A stretch of DNA of 64,000 nucleotides from Hexactinellida sp. DTS-2022 (GCA_028753945.1 JAPNXP010000014.1:186001-250000), one strand, 5' to 3'. Shown: positions 46,366 to 58,626, numbered from the stretch's first letter. The notes: a model not told the origin generated them from the sequence alone. Numbers and translations: made by a program.

Positions 46366-46584
46366 TACTAATGTAGTAGCATTTGTGTCCTTGTAATGTG
46401 GCACAAGTGGCATAAGTGGCACAAAATTCCGATTGTAAAAATATTTTTTTTGGTCCGGTATAATAAATATAGATATGGATATACTGATGATCTATATATC
46501 AGCTAAAAATAAGAATCTTCAAACAACAACAACAACATAAATCCTGTATAATACATGCTAGAACAGAGGTGTTAAAACTACACT

Positions 46585-49500
46585 TCACAAACGTATAGTT
46601 CCAGATTGAATACCATCCCGTGCCACTTTATCCAGCTCGACATAAACACCTCTCTTCGTGTCGAGATAAAACAGCTGATCCGACACCTTATCAATATCAA
46701 ATCCCTCCTCCTTGAGTTTAATCTTCTGCAGCTTAAATGTACCTGTTATACAGTAGTGGATATAATGTTCTAGAAAGTTCTTATTCTTATATCTACTGTA
46801 CAGTGCATGACAAAATGAAATTTGGAAAAAAATGGAAAAAATTTGAATTTGAAAATTTTATATAATGTTCTTGTAACCGGCATAAATTCTCGTTAATAGG
46901 CAAGTGACTCCGGTTAATACGAATTCCGGATAATATGAACATGCTAAGACGGTCCCCTGGTGTTCCTATTAACAGAGTCTAATGTATATTGTTACACACA
47001 TTGTGTCCTCTTTATATACATATTTTAACACCTCTAAATCTTGTACTCTTTATCCGTTTTTATATTAACAAGAGTCTACTGTATGTTGCTAAATACATAG
47101 TGTCATCTTTATATACATATTTTAACACCTATAAATATACTTGTATACTAACTTACCTGTAATATCAACCGAAGGCAGCAGGCGTATAAACAGAGGTCTG
47201 GCATAAATGGGCAGAGAGGGACTAATCTCCTTATAGAGCGTAGAGGGGTCCAGATAGGGGTCCGCAATCGCAGCCATGCCCGCCTTCCCGTCTGTGCCTG
47301 TAGAGACAGATGTAAACAACAACAACAACAACAACAACACAATAATAACACAATAATATATCACAATAACACAACCTTTAAAAGGTTGATAATAAACTGA
47401 TTGAAAATATAACAAATTTGGAATTTGTTAAATAATTAGAATAATAGTTAGTAGGAAAAACCGATTAGTTAGAAAACCGGTGTGGAAAAAACCGGTTTCA
47501 ACTGTACTTGTTATTACAAAATACAGTTAGGTTCTTTTATTATGAACATTCAAGGGACCATAATTGTGTTCATAATAGAGAGACTTTATAATAAGCGAAC
47601 TCAACTTAATACAAACCCTATGTAAGTTGTTAAATTGGGACCATAGGGCTTGTTCATATTAAGTATATTAAGCAGACTTGACTGTATTTGATAATAAGTT
47701 TGTTGTTGTTTACCTGGCACCTCTACACCATACACAACCACATCTTTAAGCTTCAGAACTGAAGTGATTATACTCTCCACTTCTGCAGTGCTCACATTCT
47801 CACCTAAGTTGAGTAATAGTAAGAAAAAGCTAAAATTACAGCTGTGCCGACAGCATGTCCTTATAAGTTATAGTTAGAAAAAACCTAAGTTGAATAATAC
47901 GTATGATGTATTATACGTAATATTACGTAATGCCTATTATATAGTAAGAAAAATCTAAAATTACAGCTGTGCCGACAGCATATTCTAGTTGAGGCACTAT
48001 TTGTCATTAAACCACCAAATATTTTTTTATTCCATAACAACGACAGATTAGATTAAGTGAATATATTAAGATGATATTACAAAAAATCTAAAATTACAGC
48101 TGTGCCGACAGCATATTCTTCTGGAGGCACTACCAAATATTGTGCCTCCAAATGAATATTCAGTCGGCACAGCTGTAATTTTAGATTTTTTCAATATGAC
48201 ATTAATACGATTGATTAATATGATGTCGTTAATACAGTAGATGCTGGATATAAGAACACCGGTTATAAGAACATACCGGTTTTAATAATACCGCATATAA
48301 GAACATTCTACTGGAAAACGGTTGCCATATACCCTGTATAATCTATGCCGGTTATAAGAACACTATATGCAGTTCCCGACGATGTTCTTATAACCGGCAT
48401 CACTGTACAAATGAATGGTTTACCCCTCTTATACGCATGTTTACTGTTGTTGTTTACCCCTGTTATACGTATAAAGATATTCTCACCTTTCCACCGAAAC
48501 GTGTCGCCGCCCCTATCACAGAACCGGAAGTACCCATATTCGTCCTGCACCAATATGTCGCCTGTCCGGAAATATCTGTCCCCTATCCTCTCCACGTCTC
48601 GTATTATGCGACCGCTCGTCGCCTCTGTGCTCAGGTACCCGTCGAAACGCCGGTCTAGTCAAGGTACGTATAGGCATAGATAATAGTAGAACTTCGTTTG
48701 TAGGAACATTCTAAACCTCGTTAGTAGTTAATACAAAATTCCGGTTAATGCGAAACACAATACAGTGGGGGAAATAACAGTCATTTGGAACTGAAATAAG
48801 ACGTTTCTGAAAAATATAGTACCAGCGTATTATAAATACGCTTAAATATGCAGGCATTTGGAAATATGCTCGTAATCCTGGTCTGATCCAATTTCATACA
48901 CCTAAGTCACAAATTAATGCTCCTAAAATTCAAATTTCCCAAAATTATACTCCAAAAGGAGCGACATAATTCCTTGTAGATATACAATCGACTCCGCTTA
49001 ATAGAGTCACCTCGGGACCAGGTTATTTTGACCCGATTAAGCGGAGAAATATAGAATTATAAGATTCTAAAATACAAGAATACAAAACTAACCAATTTTA
49101 TTCGTAATGCGACCAATCAGCTCTCCGGGTTCGCCTGGCTTACACATAACACAAGTCCTATCCACATTCCTTTGCAGCTCTCCCGTAACCAGGTCTATCT
49201 TAACTAGAGAGACGGTTAAAGCTATTTTCTTCAGAAACGGAATATCCCGAAACGAAATGGGAGAATATCCCACACATCCCGGCATATTCATGTTATTCAG
49301 AATATTCGCATTTCCCTCCGTCGCTCCATAGAACTCTCCTATACTTCCTATCTGTGGAAACAGTAAACAATAACACAAACAATATGTTGTTGTTGTTTAC
49401 TATACTTTCTATCTGTGGGAACAGTAAACAATAACACAAACAATATGTTGTTGTTGTTGAAATAAATTCTGTACAGTGAACTCCCGTTATAACCAAGTCA

Positions 49501-51514
49501 GATATAACGAAGGGATTTACAGGTACCAAGCACTTCGATATAACGAGAGTTCAATGTAGACTATAGTATAACCTCGTTAGTAGAAACACGGTTAATACGA
49601 ACACTATTTCAGTCCCCTTCAAAGCCTTTCAATACAAATTATATGGTTAATACGAATTCCGGATAAGGAGTACATATTATGACGGTCCCCTGGTGTTCCT
49701 ACTAACGAGGTTCTAATATACCATGCGCTATAAATAGAACTACTATATAACTATAAGCAATATATTAACTCACATTAAATCTCGTTTGGAAACTATTCCA
49801 TATATTGGGTTTCAACCCATTACCAAAAGCGAGTCTAATATTATGCGTGGAATCAATATCTTTCGTTGGCTGAGCTAACAAATAGCGACACAATTCTCCT
49901 ATGTATATAAATACTGTACAATTGTGTGTTTTACAATCTGACCAAAACTGTGACGCACTAAACTTTATCCTAAGAACATTTTGGCATCCGAATATTATGG
50001 TTTGTCCCATGGCTAACACATTTCCATTAGTGTGGTATAACGGTAGTACGTTATATATGACGTCACTTGTTCTGAGACGTAATAACTTGTGTATAGAGCA
50101 TACCAGATTCCTATAAGATATAGGATAGGTAAATATAGTTGTTTGTTGTTTGTTGTTTGTTTGTTTGTTTGTTTGTTTGTTTGTTTGTTTGTTTGTTTGT
50201 TTGTTTGTTGTTTGTTTGTTTGTTTGTTGTTTGTTGTTTGTTTGTTGTTTGTTTGTTTGTTTGTTGTTTGTTGTTTGTTTGTTTGTTTGTTTGTTTGTTT
50301 GTTTGTTTGTTTGTTGTTTGTTGTTTGTTTGTTTGTTTGTTTGTTTGTTTGTTTGCTCGTTTGTTTGTGTATTTGTTTGTTTATTTGTGTATTTAGTTGT
50401 TTGTTTGTATATTTGTTGAAATAGTATTTGTTTGATCGTTTGTTTGTATATAGTTTGTTCATTAATTCATTAATTTGTTTGTTTACTTGTTTGTTTCAAT
50501 TAATAGACTACCTTTCAGAGGTGTGACATACCTATATTTAATATGTGTGAATTTACAGGCCTTCGGCATGCCGGTGGTGCCAGAAGTATAAATATAGAAA
50601 ACAGGATCCGTGCTCTTAATATTAACATTCCTAGATACAGGCTCCGTATCCAGGCAACTCTCTGATGCAACAAGAATGTCTGTAAACTCGAAATGAACAT
50701 CTAAACAAAAATAAAATTTCATTTAAAAAAAATAAAAATTCACAAAAATAAAATAATCATAAAATTAAAAAATAGCTAAATAAATAAGCAAAATTACATA
50801 GAAAAAATACAAAATTTCATAAATATTTCAAAAAAGTTAAATAATAACAGAATTACATAAAAAATTACAAATGTGACATATAATATATTTCTCACCTTCG
50901 CTTATTGTCCCAATAGAATAATACGTCACACCATTTCCCAACTCTTCGAATACATCAGCCACACCCGCGACACAATTTGGTGAGAACACAACCACTTTAC
51001 AAGATGCCACTTGTATAGAATGTACCAAGGATTTCCCTTTCAAATTATTATTAATTAAAGCGGTTACAATTCCAATCTTCGCCATTGCCAACCACATACA
51101 AACATATTCAATCCTATTTTCGCTATAAAGTGCCACAGTTCCATTATTCGACAAACCAACTGACAGAAAATAATGCGAAAACCTATTTATAACAGAATTC
51201 ATTTCACCAAAGGTTATTTTCCTATCACCATAAGTAATAGCTATCTTATTTCTGTTATTATTCACAGTCTCATTCCAAATATGGTGTAGTTGTATGTTGT
51301 TTTTAACCATTAAATCGCCCTGTATGTTTATTTTTAGATAATTATAGGCTATAAATAGATCTCTTGGGAGGGTATGGCATAGTATGCGTAACCAGGGCAA
51401 CCCTCCTAAGATGAGGTATGTGAGTGTAAGAATTGGGAAATATAACAAACATGTTATAGAAAGTGAGTAGGTGATAGCAATTGATAGAGTAATGGCTATA
51501 ATAAACCGCTTCAT
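46585..51514 (-). CDS. SLC27A: Long-chain fatty acid transport protein / very-long-chain acyl-CoA synthetase
   Basis: Eight exons: 51514-50896, 50700-50532, 50110-49774, 49351-49093, 48654-48487, 47803-47714, 47297-47157, 46742-46585. They are in phase and give 646 aa, the usual length of SLC27A1. Members activate fatty acids to acyl-CoA with ATP and promote uptake at membranes. An N-terminal hydrophobic segment (about 2-40) should anchor it. The AMP-binding signature [12 protein letters not shown] spans 242-253, and EFYGATE lies at 381-387. The blocks [23 protein letters not shown] and the C-terminal [15 protein letters not shown] are typical. The ATG directly follows TTAG, so a leader exon or trans-splicing is possible. 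Which vertebrate paralogue it matches cannot be said. Confidence 0.93.
46886..46984. mobile_element. P2 MITE fragment in SLC27A intron 7
   Basis: TTCTCGTTAATAGGCAAGTG ... AACAGAGTCTAATG. Further degraded P2 pieces follow to 47090. Confidence 0.5.
47524..47684. mobile_element. P5 MITE in SLC27A intron 6
   Basis: CAGTTAGGTTCTTTTATTAT ... AGCAGACTTGACTG, TA flanks. Confidence 0.65.
47827..48192. repeat. Cluster of 'TCTAAAATTACAGCTG' elements in SLC27A intron 5
   Basis: Three copies of AATCTAAAATTACAGCTGTG plus CCGACAGCAT. 48082-48192 is a full inverted pair ending GCTGTAATTTTAGATTTT. Confidence 0.65.
48235..48405. mobile_element. P3 MITE in SLC27A intron 5
   Basis: CAGTAGATGCTGGATATAAG ... 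AACCGGCATCACTG, TA flanks. Longer P3 form including GGAAAACGGTTGCCATATAC. Confidence 0.65.
48840..49052. repeat. Dispersed repeat and truncated P1 in SLC27A intron 4
   Basis: 48840-48985 is the inverse of the repeat at 130-345. 48987-49052 is a left-end P1 fragment (AATCGACTCCGCTTAATAGA). Confidence 0.55.
49380..49460 (-). other. Duplicate of the SLC27A exon 4 acceptor region
   Basis: The about 60-bp segment around the exon 4 acceptor (49340-49395) is repeated in tandem upstream in the gene. The second copy also offers CCCACAG followed by ATAGAAAGTATAG (true exon ATAGGAAGTATAG) and the same TAAACAATAACACAAACAAT. Confidence 0.75.
49474..49721. mobile_element. Adjacent P4 and P2 MITEs in SLC27A intron 3
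   Basis: P4 at 49474-49557 (CAGTGAACTCCCGTTATAAC). P2 at about 49566-49721 (AACCTCGTTAGTAGAAACAC ... CGAGGTTCTA). Confidence 0.6.
50137..50430 (+). repeat. TTTG microsatellite in SLC27A intron 2
   Basis: Long TTTG/TTG run. Overlapping frames of Cys/Leu/Phe/Val on + and Lys/Gln/Thr/Asn on - are artefacts. Confidence 0.95.
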
Positions 51515-51830
51515 CTAACAACAACAACAACAACAACAAGTAAACAAATGTATAAGTAAATAAGTAAATATAAATGATAAAATAATAAACAAGGAAGTGG
51601 TATTAACTAAACGAATAAACATGTAAACAAAATAAACAAATAATCGAGTAAATAAGTATACAAGTTATAAAACACACAAATAAAAATATTAGTCTTTTAT
51701 GAATAACGAATGAGCTAAAAATACCGAAAGTTAATAGCTAAAAATAATCCTAATTATAACCGAAACTATAAAATCAAACTGAAACTATAAAATCAAACTA
51801 GAACTATGATATTCAAACTGGAACTATCTG

Positions 51831-52523
51831 TTAATCAGCTGATTTGATTGGTCCAGGGTCGGACCCCAATTGTCCACTCTCTTTGAGCTTAATAAGAGCC
51901 TCGTGATGTTTGTCGAAATATGGATTTAACAACGTGATACATTCCTTTACCCACTTTTCAATGTTAGGAAAACCTTCGTAAATATTCTTGTTTACAGCCC
52001 AGAATTCGACTAGCTCACACAACAATTGAACATCAGCAATCGAGATCTCATTTCCTACTATAAATTTGTTGTTTTTCAAGGTAATAGTGTCAATAAAAGT
52101 CAATGATTTAACCAACTTTTCTTTCAATCCAACAATTTCAGGATCAGTAGAAGGTTTACCCATAACATATTGTTTCATGAACCAAGGTGTTGAAATACGA
52201 ATACAGGAATGATGCCAATCTAAATATTGGTCAACAAGAGCTCGAGTTTTAGGGTCCTTAGGATACCAATTATCACTTACAGAATTTGTATTACAAATAT
52301 ACTTTAGAATGGCATTACTTTCATAAAGAGAAAATTCACCGTCCAAAAGTGTTGGTATTAGGCAGTTCGGGTTTGCAGCTCTTAGTTCCATATTGGTTTT
52401 CTGTTCCTGTTTAAGTATTTGTATTAGGATGGTATCGAATGGGATTTTATTTATGTCCAATACAATCATTACTGCCCTACAAGGTTGTGAAATAGGATCG
52501 GTGAATAATCGCAAAGATAACAT
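51831..52523 (-). CDS. GSTT: Theta-class glutathione S-transferase
   Basis: Single-exon 230-aa protein. Cytosolic theta GSTs conjugate glutathione to electrophiles. The N-terminal thioredoxin-like domain shows DPISQPCRAVMI (theta-type SQPCRA, with the catalytic Ser in this stretch), then the cis-Pro region NPNCLIPTLLDG and the glutathione-binding ESNAILKYI. The C-terminal helical domain has YPKDPKTRALVDQYLDWHHS and ISIADVQLLCEL. Length and motif order are normal for the class. The ATG follows ATAGG, so an upstream splice acceptor is possible. Intronless in its coding part, unlike most neighbours. Confidence 0.92.
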   Translation of the reverse strand: MLSLRLFTDPISQPCRAVMIVLDINKIPFDTILIQILKQEQKTNMELRAANPNCLIPTLLDGEFSLYESNAILKYICNTNSVSDNWYPKDPKTRALVDQYLDWHHSCIRISTPWFMKQYVMGKPSTDPEIVGLKEKLVKSLTFIDTITLKNNKFIVGNEISIADVQLLCELVEFWAVNKNIYEGFPNIEKWVKECITLLNPYFDKHHEALIKLKESGQLGSDPGPIKSAD

Positions 52524-52570
52524 CCTATTGGTTGGTTGAGTTCTAATTATAGTATCAAGAAAATATTATA

Positions 52571-52930
52571 CAGTATAACATCGTTAGTAGGAACACCAAC
52601 GGACGGTAAAAATGTGTTCGCTTTATCCGGAGTTCGTATTAACCGGAGTAATACCCATTGAATAGCCATTGTAGGGACCTGATTTTGTGGAACTGTTTGT
52701 TCGTATTATCCGGAATTTCGAATTAACAGTGTTCCTACTAACGAGGTTCTACTGTATATTTACTAGTAAATATAAGTACAGTTTATTTAAATAATACAGT
52801 AGAACCTCGTTAGTACGAACACCAGGGGACAGTCAAAATGTGTACTTATCCGGAATTCGTATCAACCAATATCATTTGTATTGAATAAGCTTCAAAGTGA
52901 CTGAAATAGTGTTCGTACTAAGTATGTTAT
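52571..52930. mobile_element. Two P2 MITEs upstream of the GST gene
   Basis: First 52571-52754 (CAGTATAACATCGTTAGTAG ... CGAGGTTCTACTG). Second from 52797 (CAGTAGAACCTCGTTAGTAC), decaying near 52930. Confidence 0.65.
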
Positions 52931-53188
52931 TTGTTTGTCACATTTAATAACAATCCACTTAAATCCACATTCAAATATCTGCCATTATAATAAAGCAAAT
53001 ATAAACTGAGTAACAATGGAATCGAACAAAGCATGTTTGGTCTTAACACGACACAATAGCCACTAACAGTTATGAATGGAACTATAGTGATAAGTGGAAC
53101 TATAAATACAGGAACTGAATATAAACCTAACTAAATTTATTCAATCACACAGATCATATACGTAAGTTAAATTTGTTGTTGTTTACTA

Positions 53189-53455
53189 CAGTAGACTCTG
53201 TTAATAGGAACACGGATAAGGGAATATCGGTTAAGGAGTACAAGGTTAATTCCCCTAGCTTATACAAATGCATGCAAGTGACTCCGGAAAAATACGAACA
53301 TATTAAAACGGTCACCTGGTGTTCGTACTAACAGAGTATACTGTACTTATTAATGTTCTTGTTATTATTGTTGTTATTAGTAATATAGTGAACTCCCGCT
53401 TATAACGAAGGAATTTACAGGTCCTAAGCACTTCGTTATAACGAGAGTTCAATCT
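53189..53455. mobile_element. P2 MITE followed by a damaged P4
   Basis: P2 53189-53343 (CAGTAGACTCTGTTAATAGG ... AACAGAGTATACTG). P4-like 53385-53455 (GTGAACTCCCGCTTATAACG). Confidence 0.6.
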
Positions 53456-53545
53456 ACTATTAATATTGTTGTTACTACTATTATCATTGTTGTTATTATT
53501 GTGTTGTTGTTGTTATTGTTCCCTGTATCCACATATAGACACAGG

Positions 53546-56479
53546 ATGGGAGTTACAGAGAGCGAGGGACCTAACATAAGCGCTAAGCTGCGGGGCCCGG
53601 GCCCTGCCAGATACGCCCTGCCTAACACAAGTGGGTTCACAGGTCACGACGCTACCAAGAACAGACTGCCCGCCTACTCGTTCGGACTCAGGACTGCTCT
53701 GCTGTACAGGAAGGCCAATACACCCGGTTAGTAGAGAGATATGTAGATTAATGAGTAAACAAACGAGTCAACAAACGAGTCAACAAACAAACAAACAAAC
53801 AAACAAACAAACAAATAATCAATAAGTAAACATACAAACATTAAAAATCAAATACACAAGTTAATAACAACAGATCATTTTCAATTTATACAGTGGATGC
53901 CAGTTATAAGAACATCTTCGGGATTTACATATAGTGTTCTTATAACCGACATCTACTGTATGAATTATTTCTAAGGACAATTATTTGTTTATTGTTGTTG
54001 AATACCCCAGGTATACACATGTTTACTGTTGTTGTTTACTACTTTGTTTACCGCTATTATACACATGTTTACTGTTGTTGTTTACTACTTTGTTTACCGC
54101 TATTATACACATGTTTACTGTTGTTGTTTACGTCAGTTATAAACATGTTTACTATGTACTTTGTTTAGGCCTGTTAAACACATGTTTACTGTTGTTGTTT
54201 ACCCCTCCTACACACCTATTTACTGTTGTTGTTGTTGACAGGTCCTGCTCACTTTATCGACTCTACAATGTCTCGCTTCGGAAAGGAGGGCTCCTCTAAG
54301 TACTCAATGCAGTCCCGTAATCCGATGGGAAAGCACTTCCAGACCCCGGCCCCCAACGCTTACGACGCGGAGAGAGTGCACCCCCAGCGGGAGCCTAATG
54401 CCCCCAGCTATACCATGGGGACACGGAACAGGTCCAGGAAGTCGGATAGTGTCCCTAGTCCCAATTCCTATACCCTGCCCTCTCTCATAGGTAAACAACA
54501 ACAAACTAACTGATTAAGTAACTAACTAACCGACAAACTAATCAACAAACTGACAAACTGATTAAGTAACTAACTAACCGACAAACTAATCAACAAACTG
54601 ACAAACTGATTAAGTAACTAACTAACCGACAAACTAATCAATTAATTAACTAATCAACAAACTGACAAACTAAGACTAGTAAGTAACAAACAAACAGACT
54701 AACATACAAACAAATAAAATAACACCCAACTAACCAACCAAACAAACAAACAAACAAACAGATTACTAACAAACAAAAAGACAATATATTCGTTATATCC
54801 GGATATTAGTTATAAGCGGATAATAATTAATGCATTTAGTGCTCTGGGGTAAATATCTATTTAGTTAAAAGCAGTTATTTCGTTATATCCTACTTCGTTA
54901 TAACGGGAGTTCACTGTACAATATGTACGGCTATAATGCTTATATACCTACAAACAACAACAACAACAACAACAACAACACATGAGTATATACTCCCTAG
55001 GTCCTAGGATAGTTAACAAGGATGCCTCCTCTGCCTTCACGATGACTAACAGAGCTAGCGTGGGGGCGTTTGACGAGGATCTCGCCAGGACCCCGGGGCC
55101 CTGTCATTACTCTATCATACAACCAGATGTCTACAAGGCAAAGCGACCCACATACTCACTACAGGGCAGATCATATATACCAGGTAACGTAATGTGTGTA
55201 GTGATCATATATACCAGGTAACGTAATGTGTGTAGTGATCCTATATACCAGGTAACGTAATTTGTATAGTGTATAGATCATAGAAATTACTTATAGAGCT
55301 CAGCTCTAGTAGAGTTCAGTTCTAGTAGAGTTCAGTTTTTCACTATGTGTATTCAGGCACTGAGAAAGGTCAGTTTTTTTCCAGAGTTTGAAATTGACCT
55401 TTAGAAAGTAAGCCTGGGCTTTTAGTATGGGAAAAATCTGAACTCTACTAGAGCTCAGCTCCATATAAGGATTCTCTAGTCTAGATCATATATACCAGGT
55501 AATGTAATGTGTGTATATAGTGTCTGTTGCAGTATAGTTACTGTTATAGTATAGTTACTGTTATAGTATAGTTACTATTATAACTTATAACTATAGTTCA
55601 AATTATCAAAAGTTAATGTCACAACTTAGTTCAAAAAGCAGTCCATAGTTACTCGACTTTTGTTCCCAATTATAAATGTTATGTTAGTAGCAATTTTAGT
55701 TAAAAAATCCCAAATTGCAGCCTGTGCCGACGCATTTCCCTTTGGAGGCACTACATTTTGTTGTTGGGTAACTAGTAGTGCCTCCAAAGGAAAATACTTT
55801 CGGCACAGGCTGCAATTTTAGATTTTTCGACATGTCATGAACGCATCAAGGTGTTTACACACATTTATCACTTTGGACAAAGGAACGATTTAAAAATTTG
55901 CAGTTTGTTTCTATCATACACAATTTTGAATTTAATGTCATTCATTCATTATGTATAGATAATAAATTATAAGCTCGCCCATTAAAAATATAACTACAGT
56001 CAGGTTCTTTTATTATGAACATTCAAGGGACCAAAAATTGTGTTCATAATAGAGATACTTTATAATAAACGAACTCAACTTAATACAAACCCTATGTAAG
56101 TTGTTAAATTGGGATCGTAGGGCTTGTTTATAATAAAAAGCAGACCTGACTGTATACATACATTATACATATACTATTGAAATTGAACCTATGCTATAAG
56201 TTATTTTTCGATTTATGGCGATTTCCTTTCCCATTAACCTTTCCAATAGAACTGAAAATTAGAAGTATTTTCACGTTTTTCCTATGACATTACATGTAAC
56301 ATTCCTTTGCTATATATTAACATTCCTTTCCGTTGCTAGGAGACACAGCCCAGAAGCCTGGGCCCGGAGCTCATTCGCCGGAAAAAGTAGAAATGAACAG
56401 AAGACGAATGCCCGCCTTTTCTATGGGAGTTAAACATTCAGAATATTTATGTCCGCTTATAGTAGAAGGATTGTATTAA
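53546..56479 (+). CDS. ODF3: Outer dense fibre protein 3 / CIMAP family, ciliary microtubule-associated
   Basis: Four exons: 53546-53726, 54242-54490, 55001-55183, 56340-56479. All introns are phase 1, giving 250 aa; human ODF3 has about 254. The protein is built from short Pro-Gly-Pro repeats typical of sperm-tail and ciliary microtubule proteins: [50 protein letters not shown]. The N-terminal [17 protein letters not shown] and the C-terminal [15 protein letters not shown] match the family. The ATG comes one base after ACACAG. Just after exon 3 the donor region is repeated in tandem (55184-55262), with a further copy near 55484. CEP112 is the other cilium/sperm-linked gene in the window. Confidence 0.92.
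53891..53958. mobile_element. P3 MITE, short copy, in ODF3 intron 1
   Basis: CAGTGGATGCCAGTTATAAG ... TATAACCGACATCTACTG. Confidence 0.55.
54500..54670. repeat. 48-bp tandem repeat in ODF3 intron 2
   Basis: About three units of GATTAAGTAACTAACTAACC + GACAAACTAATCAACAAACT, followed by AAAC repeats. A P4 element is at 54782-54917. Confidence 0.75.
55178..55262 (+). repeat. Triplicated ODF3 exon 3 splice donor
   Basis: The edge ATCATATATACCAG|GTAACG plus TAATGTGTGTAGTG occurs three times in tandem (36-bp spacing; donors at about 55184, 55218 and 55254). A fourth diverged copy lies near 55484. The three donors are identical in the first six intron bases. Confidence 0.85.
55690..55829. mobile_element. 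Palindromic 'GCAGCCTGTGCCGAC' element
   Basis: Inverted arms AAATTGCAGCCTGTGCCGAC and GTCGGCACAGG-type partner (here TTCGGCACAGGCTGCAATTT), with inner arms GGAGGCACTAC and GTAGTGCCTCC. Related to the clusters at 19840-20245 and 47827-48192. Confidence 0.6.
55997..56152. mobile_element. P5 MITE in ODF3 intron 3
   Basis: CAGTCAGGTTCTTTTATTAT ... AAGCAGACCTGACTG. Confidence 0.7.
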
Positions 56480-56989
56480 CCGCACTTTGTGATACATTTA
56501 TTCACGCTTCTATTTATAGTATCAGTATATTGTGATATTAAACTAACTCGTTCCAATATAATAATGTATTAACTTATTTATAGTCACAATATTAGTTACA
56601 ATAAATTACAAAATTTCGTAAATAAAGCATTTCGGAATAATTTTAGTTCAAATTATAAAAAATTTGGTAAAATAAGACAATTTTTAAAGAATTTTAGCTA
56701 AAAAAAACTACAAAATTTGACAAAAACATACAATTTTGGAAGAAGTTTTGTTCTAATTAACTCTAAAATTTCGTAAAATATACCCTATATAAAGAATCTA
56801 AGTTCTAATGAGCTTCAAATTTCGTAAAAACAGACCATTTAAAAATATATAAATATCCATGATTGATAAATAAGACCATCAAGGACTATACTGTATATAC
56901 AAATTGTTAAGCAAACAACAACAACAACAAACACTTTCTAAATATAGTTCTAACAAAGCTGGTAGTTAGCCTCTCTCAAATCTGATTGG

Positions 56990-58626
56990 TCATTTACCAC
57001 AGTTGCCACTCCCACAAACAGCTCCAACGATTATTATCAAAAGCAAAACTATAAATAGAATTAGTTCCTATTATAAGGCGATAGTTCCAGTTTAATTAAT
57101 ATATACAGTCGACTCCGCTTAATAGAGACACTGGTTAATAGATTTCTCCGCTTAATCGGGTCAAAATTTCACAGGATTTATAGGACGGAATTACATTTTG
57201 GCTTAAAATATTTTCGGTTAATAGATTTCTCCGCTTAATCGGGTCAAAGTAACCTGGTCCCGAGGTGACTCTATTAAGCGGAGTATACTGTCAAGAGTAA
57301 ACAACAACAACTTACGAATCAATCCGACTACAACAGAAACGATTACGCATATTAAGATCAGGAGCATCTAAAAAGAACAATAAATATAATAATTCCGTTA
57401 AATACAGTAGACTCTGTTAGTAGGAACACCAGGGGACCGTCTTAATATGTTCGTATTATCCGGAATTCGTATTAACCGGAGTCACTTGCATGCATTTGTA
57501 TAGGCTAGGGGAATTAACCTTGTACTCCTTAACCGATATTTCCCTTATCCGTGCTCCTATTAACAGAGTCTACTGTATATCCATAAATGGAATTATAATA
57601 AGTTGGTTCTAACTCTATAATTGTCCCAACAAGTTTTCCGCTTTAGTCTCACAGCTTGCTTCTGGAAAACTCCCGCTTGTTCGTCCATCCGAGCTGAAAA
57701 ATAAACGCAATTATCATAGCTATAAATAGAACATAATGGAACTAATTAGGCGCCGATCTATCAAGAAGAGTTTGGCGCTTAAAATTCGTACAAAAATAAT
57801 TATCAGAAAAGTATAATTTCCGATATTTCGAAAGTTTTGTCTGTGTAGTTGGTTGGTTTATTTGTTAGATTAGTTTCTTAGTGAATTGGTTTATTTGTTC
57901 GTTATTAGTTAGTTAGTGATTAAATTGGTTTATTAATGTGTTTGTAAGCAGGTGTTATTCTCTGTATAGTCTATAGTTCCACTTATGTGAACACCTGTGA
58001 CAACTCAGAGTATTTATACAGAAGTTAGTTTGTCTGTTTGTTTGTGTAGTTAGTTAGTTAGTCAATGTGTTAGTTTATTTGTTCATTATTAATTAGTTAG
58101 TGATTAAATTGGTTTTTTTAGAGATTTATTAATGTGTTATAAGTTGTTTGTTCATAAGGTGGTTATAAGTGTGCTTAATTAACTAACAAGCTCTCTCTTC
58201 TATGTTCCCTAGAGCCTGGTCTCTGTCCAGAGCTTTGTTCAGATTATCTTTAACCACATTCCTAACCTCACCCGTCTTCTTCTGTAGATCCGATACGTTA
58301 GACCTAAACGGTAGAACAGTTAGCTAAACATATAAAGTAATAGTCAAACGGTTAGTTAAACAGCTAAACACACAGTCAAACGGTTAGTTAAACAGCTAAA
58401 CACACAGTCAAACGGTTAGTTAAACAGCTAAACACACAGTCAAACGGTTAGTTAAACAGCTAAACACACAGTCAAACGGTTAGTTAAACAGCTAAACACA
58501 CAGTCAAACGGTTAGTTAAACAGCTAAACACACAGTCAAACGGTTAGTTAAACGGTAAAACAGATAGTCAAATGGTTAAACACACAGTCAAACGGTTAGT
58601 TAAACGATTAAATTAATAACTTACAT
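56990..58626 (-). CDS. VAMP/synaptobrevin R-SNARE
   Basis: Vesicle SNARE that pairs with Q-SNAREs to fuse membranes. Exons: AT of the start codon at 58626-58625, then 58303-58188, 57693-57614, 57367-57316, 57048-56990. This gives 102 aa, like VAMP8 (100 aa). The SNARE helix covers about 8-68 with the central Arg in LNKALDRDQAL, ends in RLKRKTCWDNY, and is followed by a tail anchor (MLLILICVIVSVVVGLILLL). The ATG is split by intron 1 (AT|GTAAGT, then AG|G). The upstream bases are TTTTCAG + AGCTTTTAAA, so the first exon after that acceptor would be 12 nt. Intron 1 carries a 32-bp minisatellite. HYPK ends only about 100 bp upstream. The exact VAMP subtype cannot be assigned. Confidence 0.87.
57106..57290. 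mobile_element. P1 MITE in VAMP last intron
   Basis: CAGTCGACTCCGCTTAATAG ... AGCGGAGTATACTG. It fills most of the short intron. Confidence 0.75.
57405..57575. mobile_element. P2 MITE in VAMP intron 3
   Basis: CAGTAGACTCTGTTAGTAGG ... AACAGAGTCTACTG, TA flanks. Confidence 0.75.
58341..58560. repeat. 32-bp minisatellite in VAMP intron 1
   Basis: About seven units of CAGTCAAACGGTTAGTTAAA + CAGCTAAACACA, starts spaced 32 bp. Confidence 0.9.
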
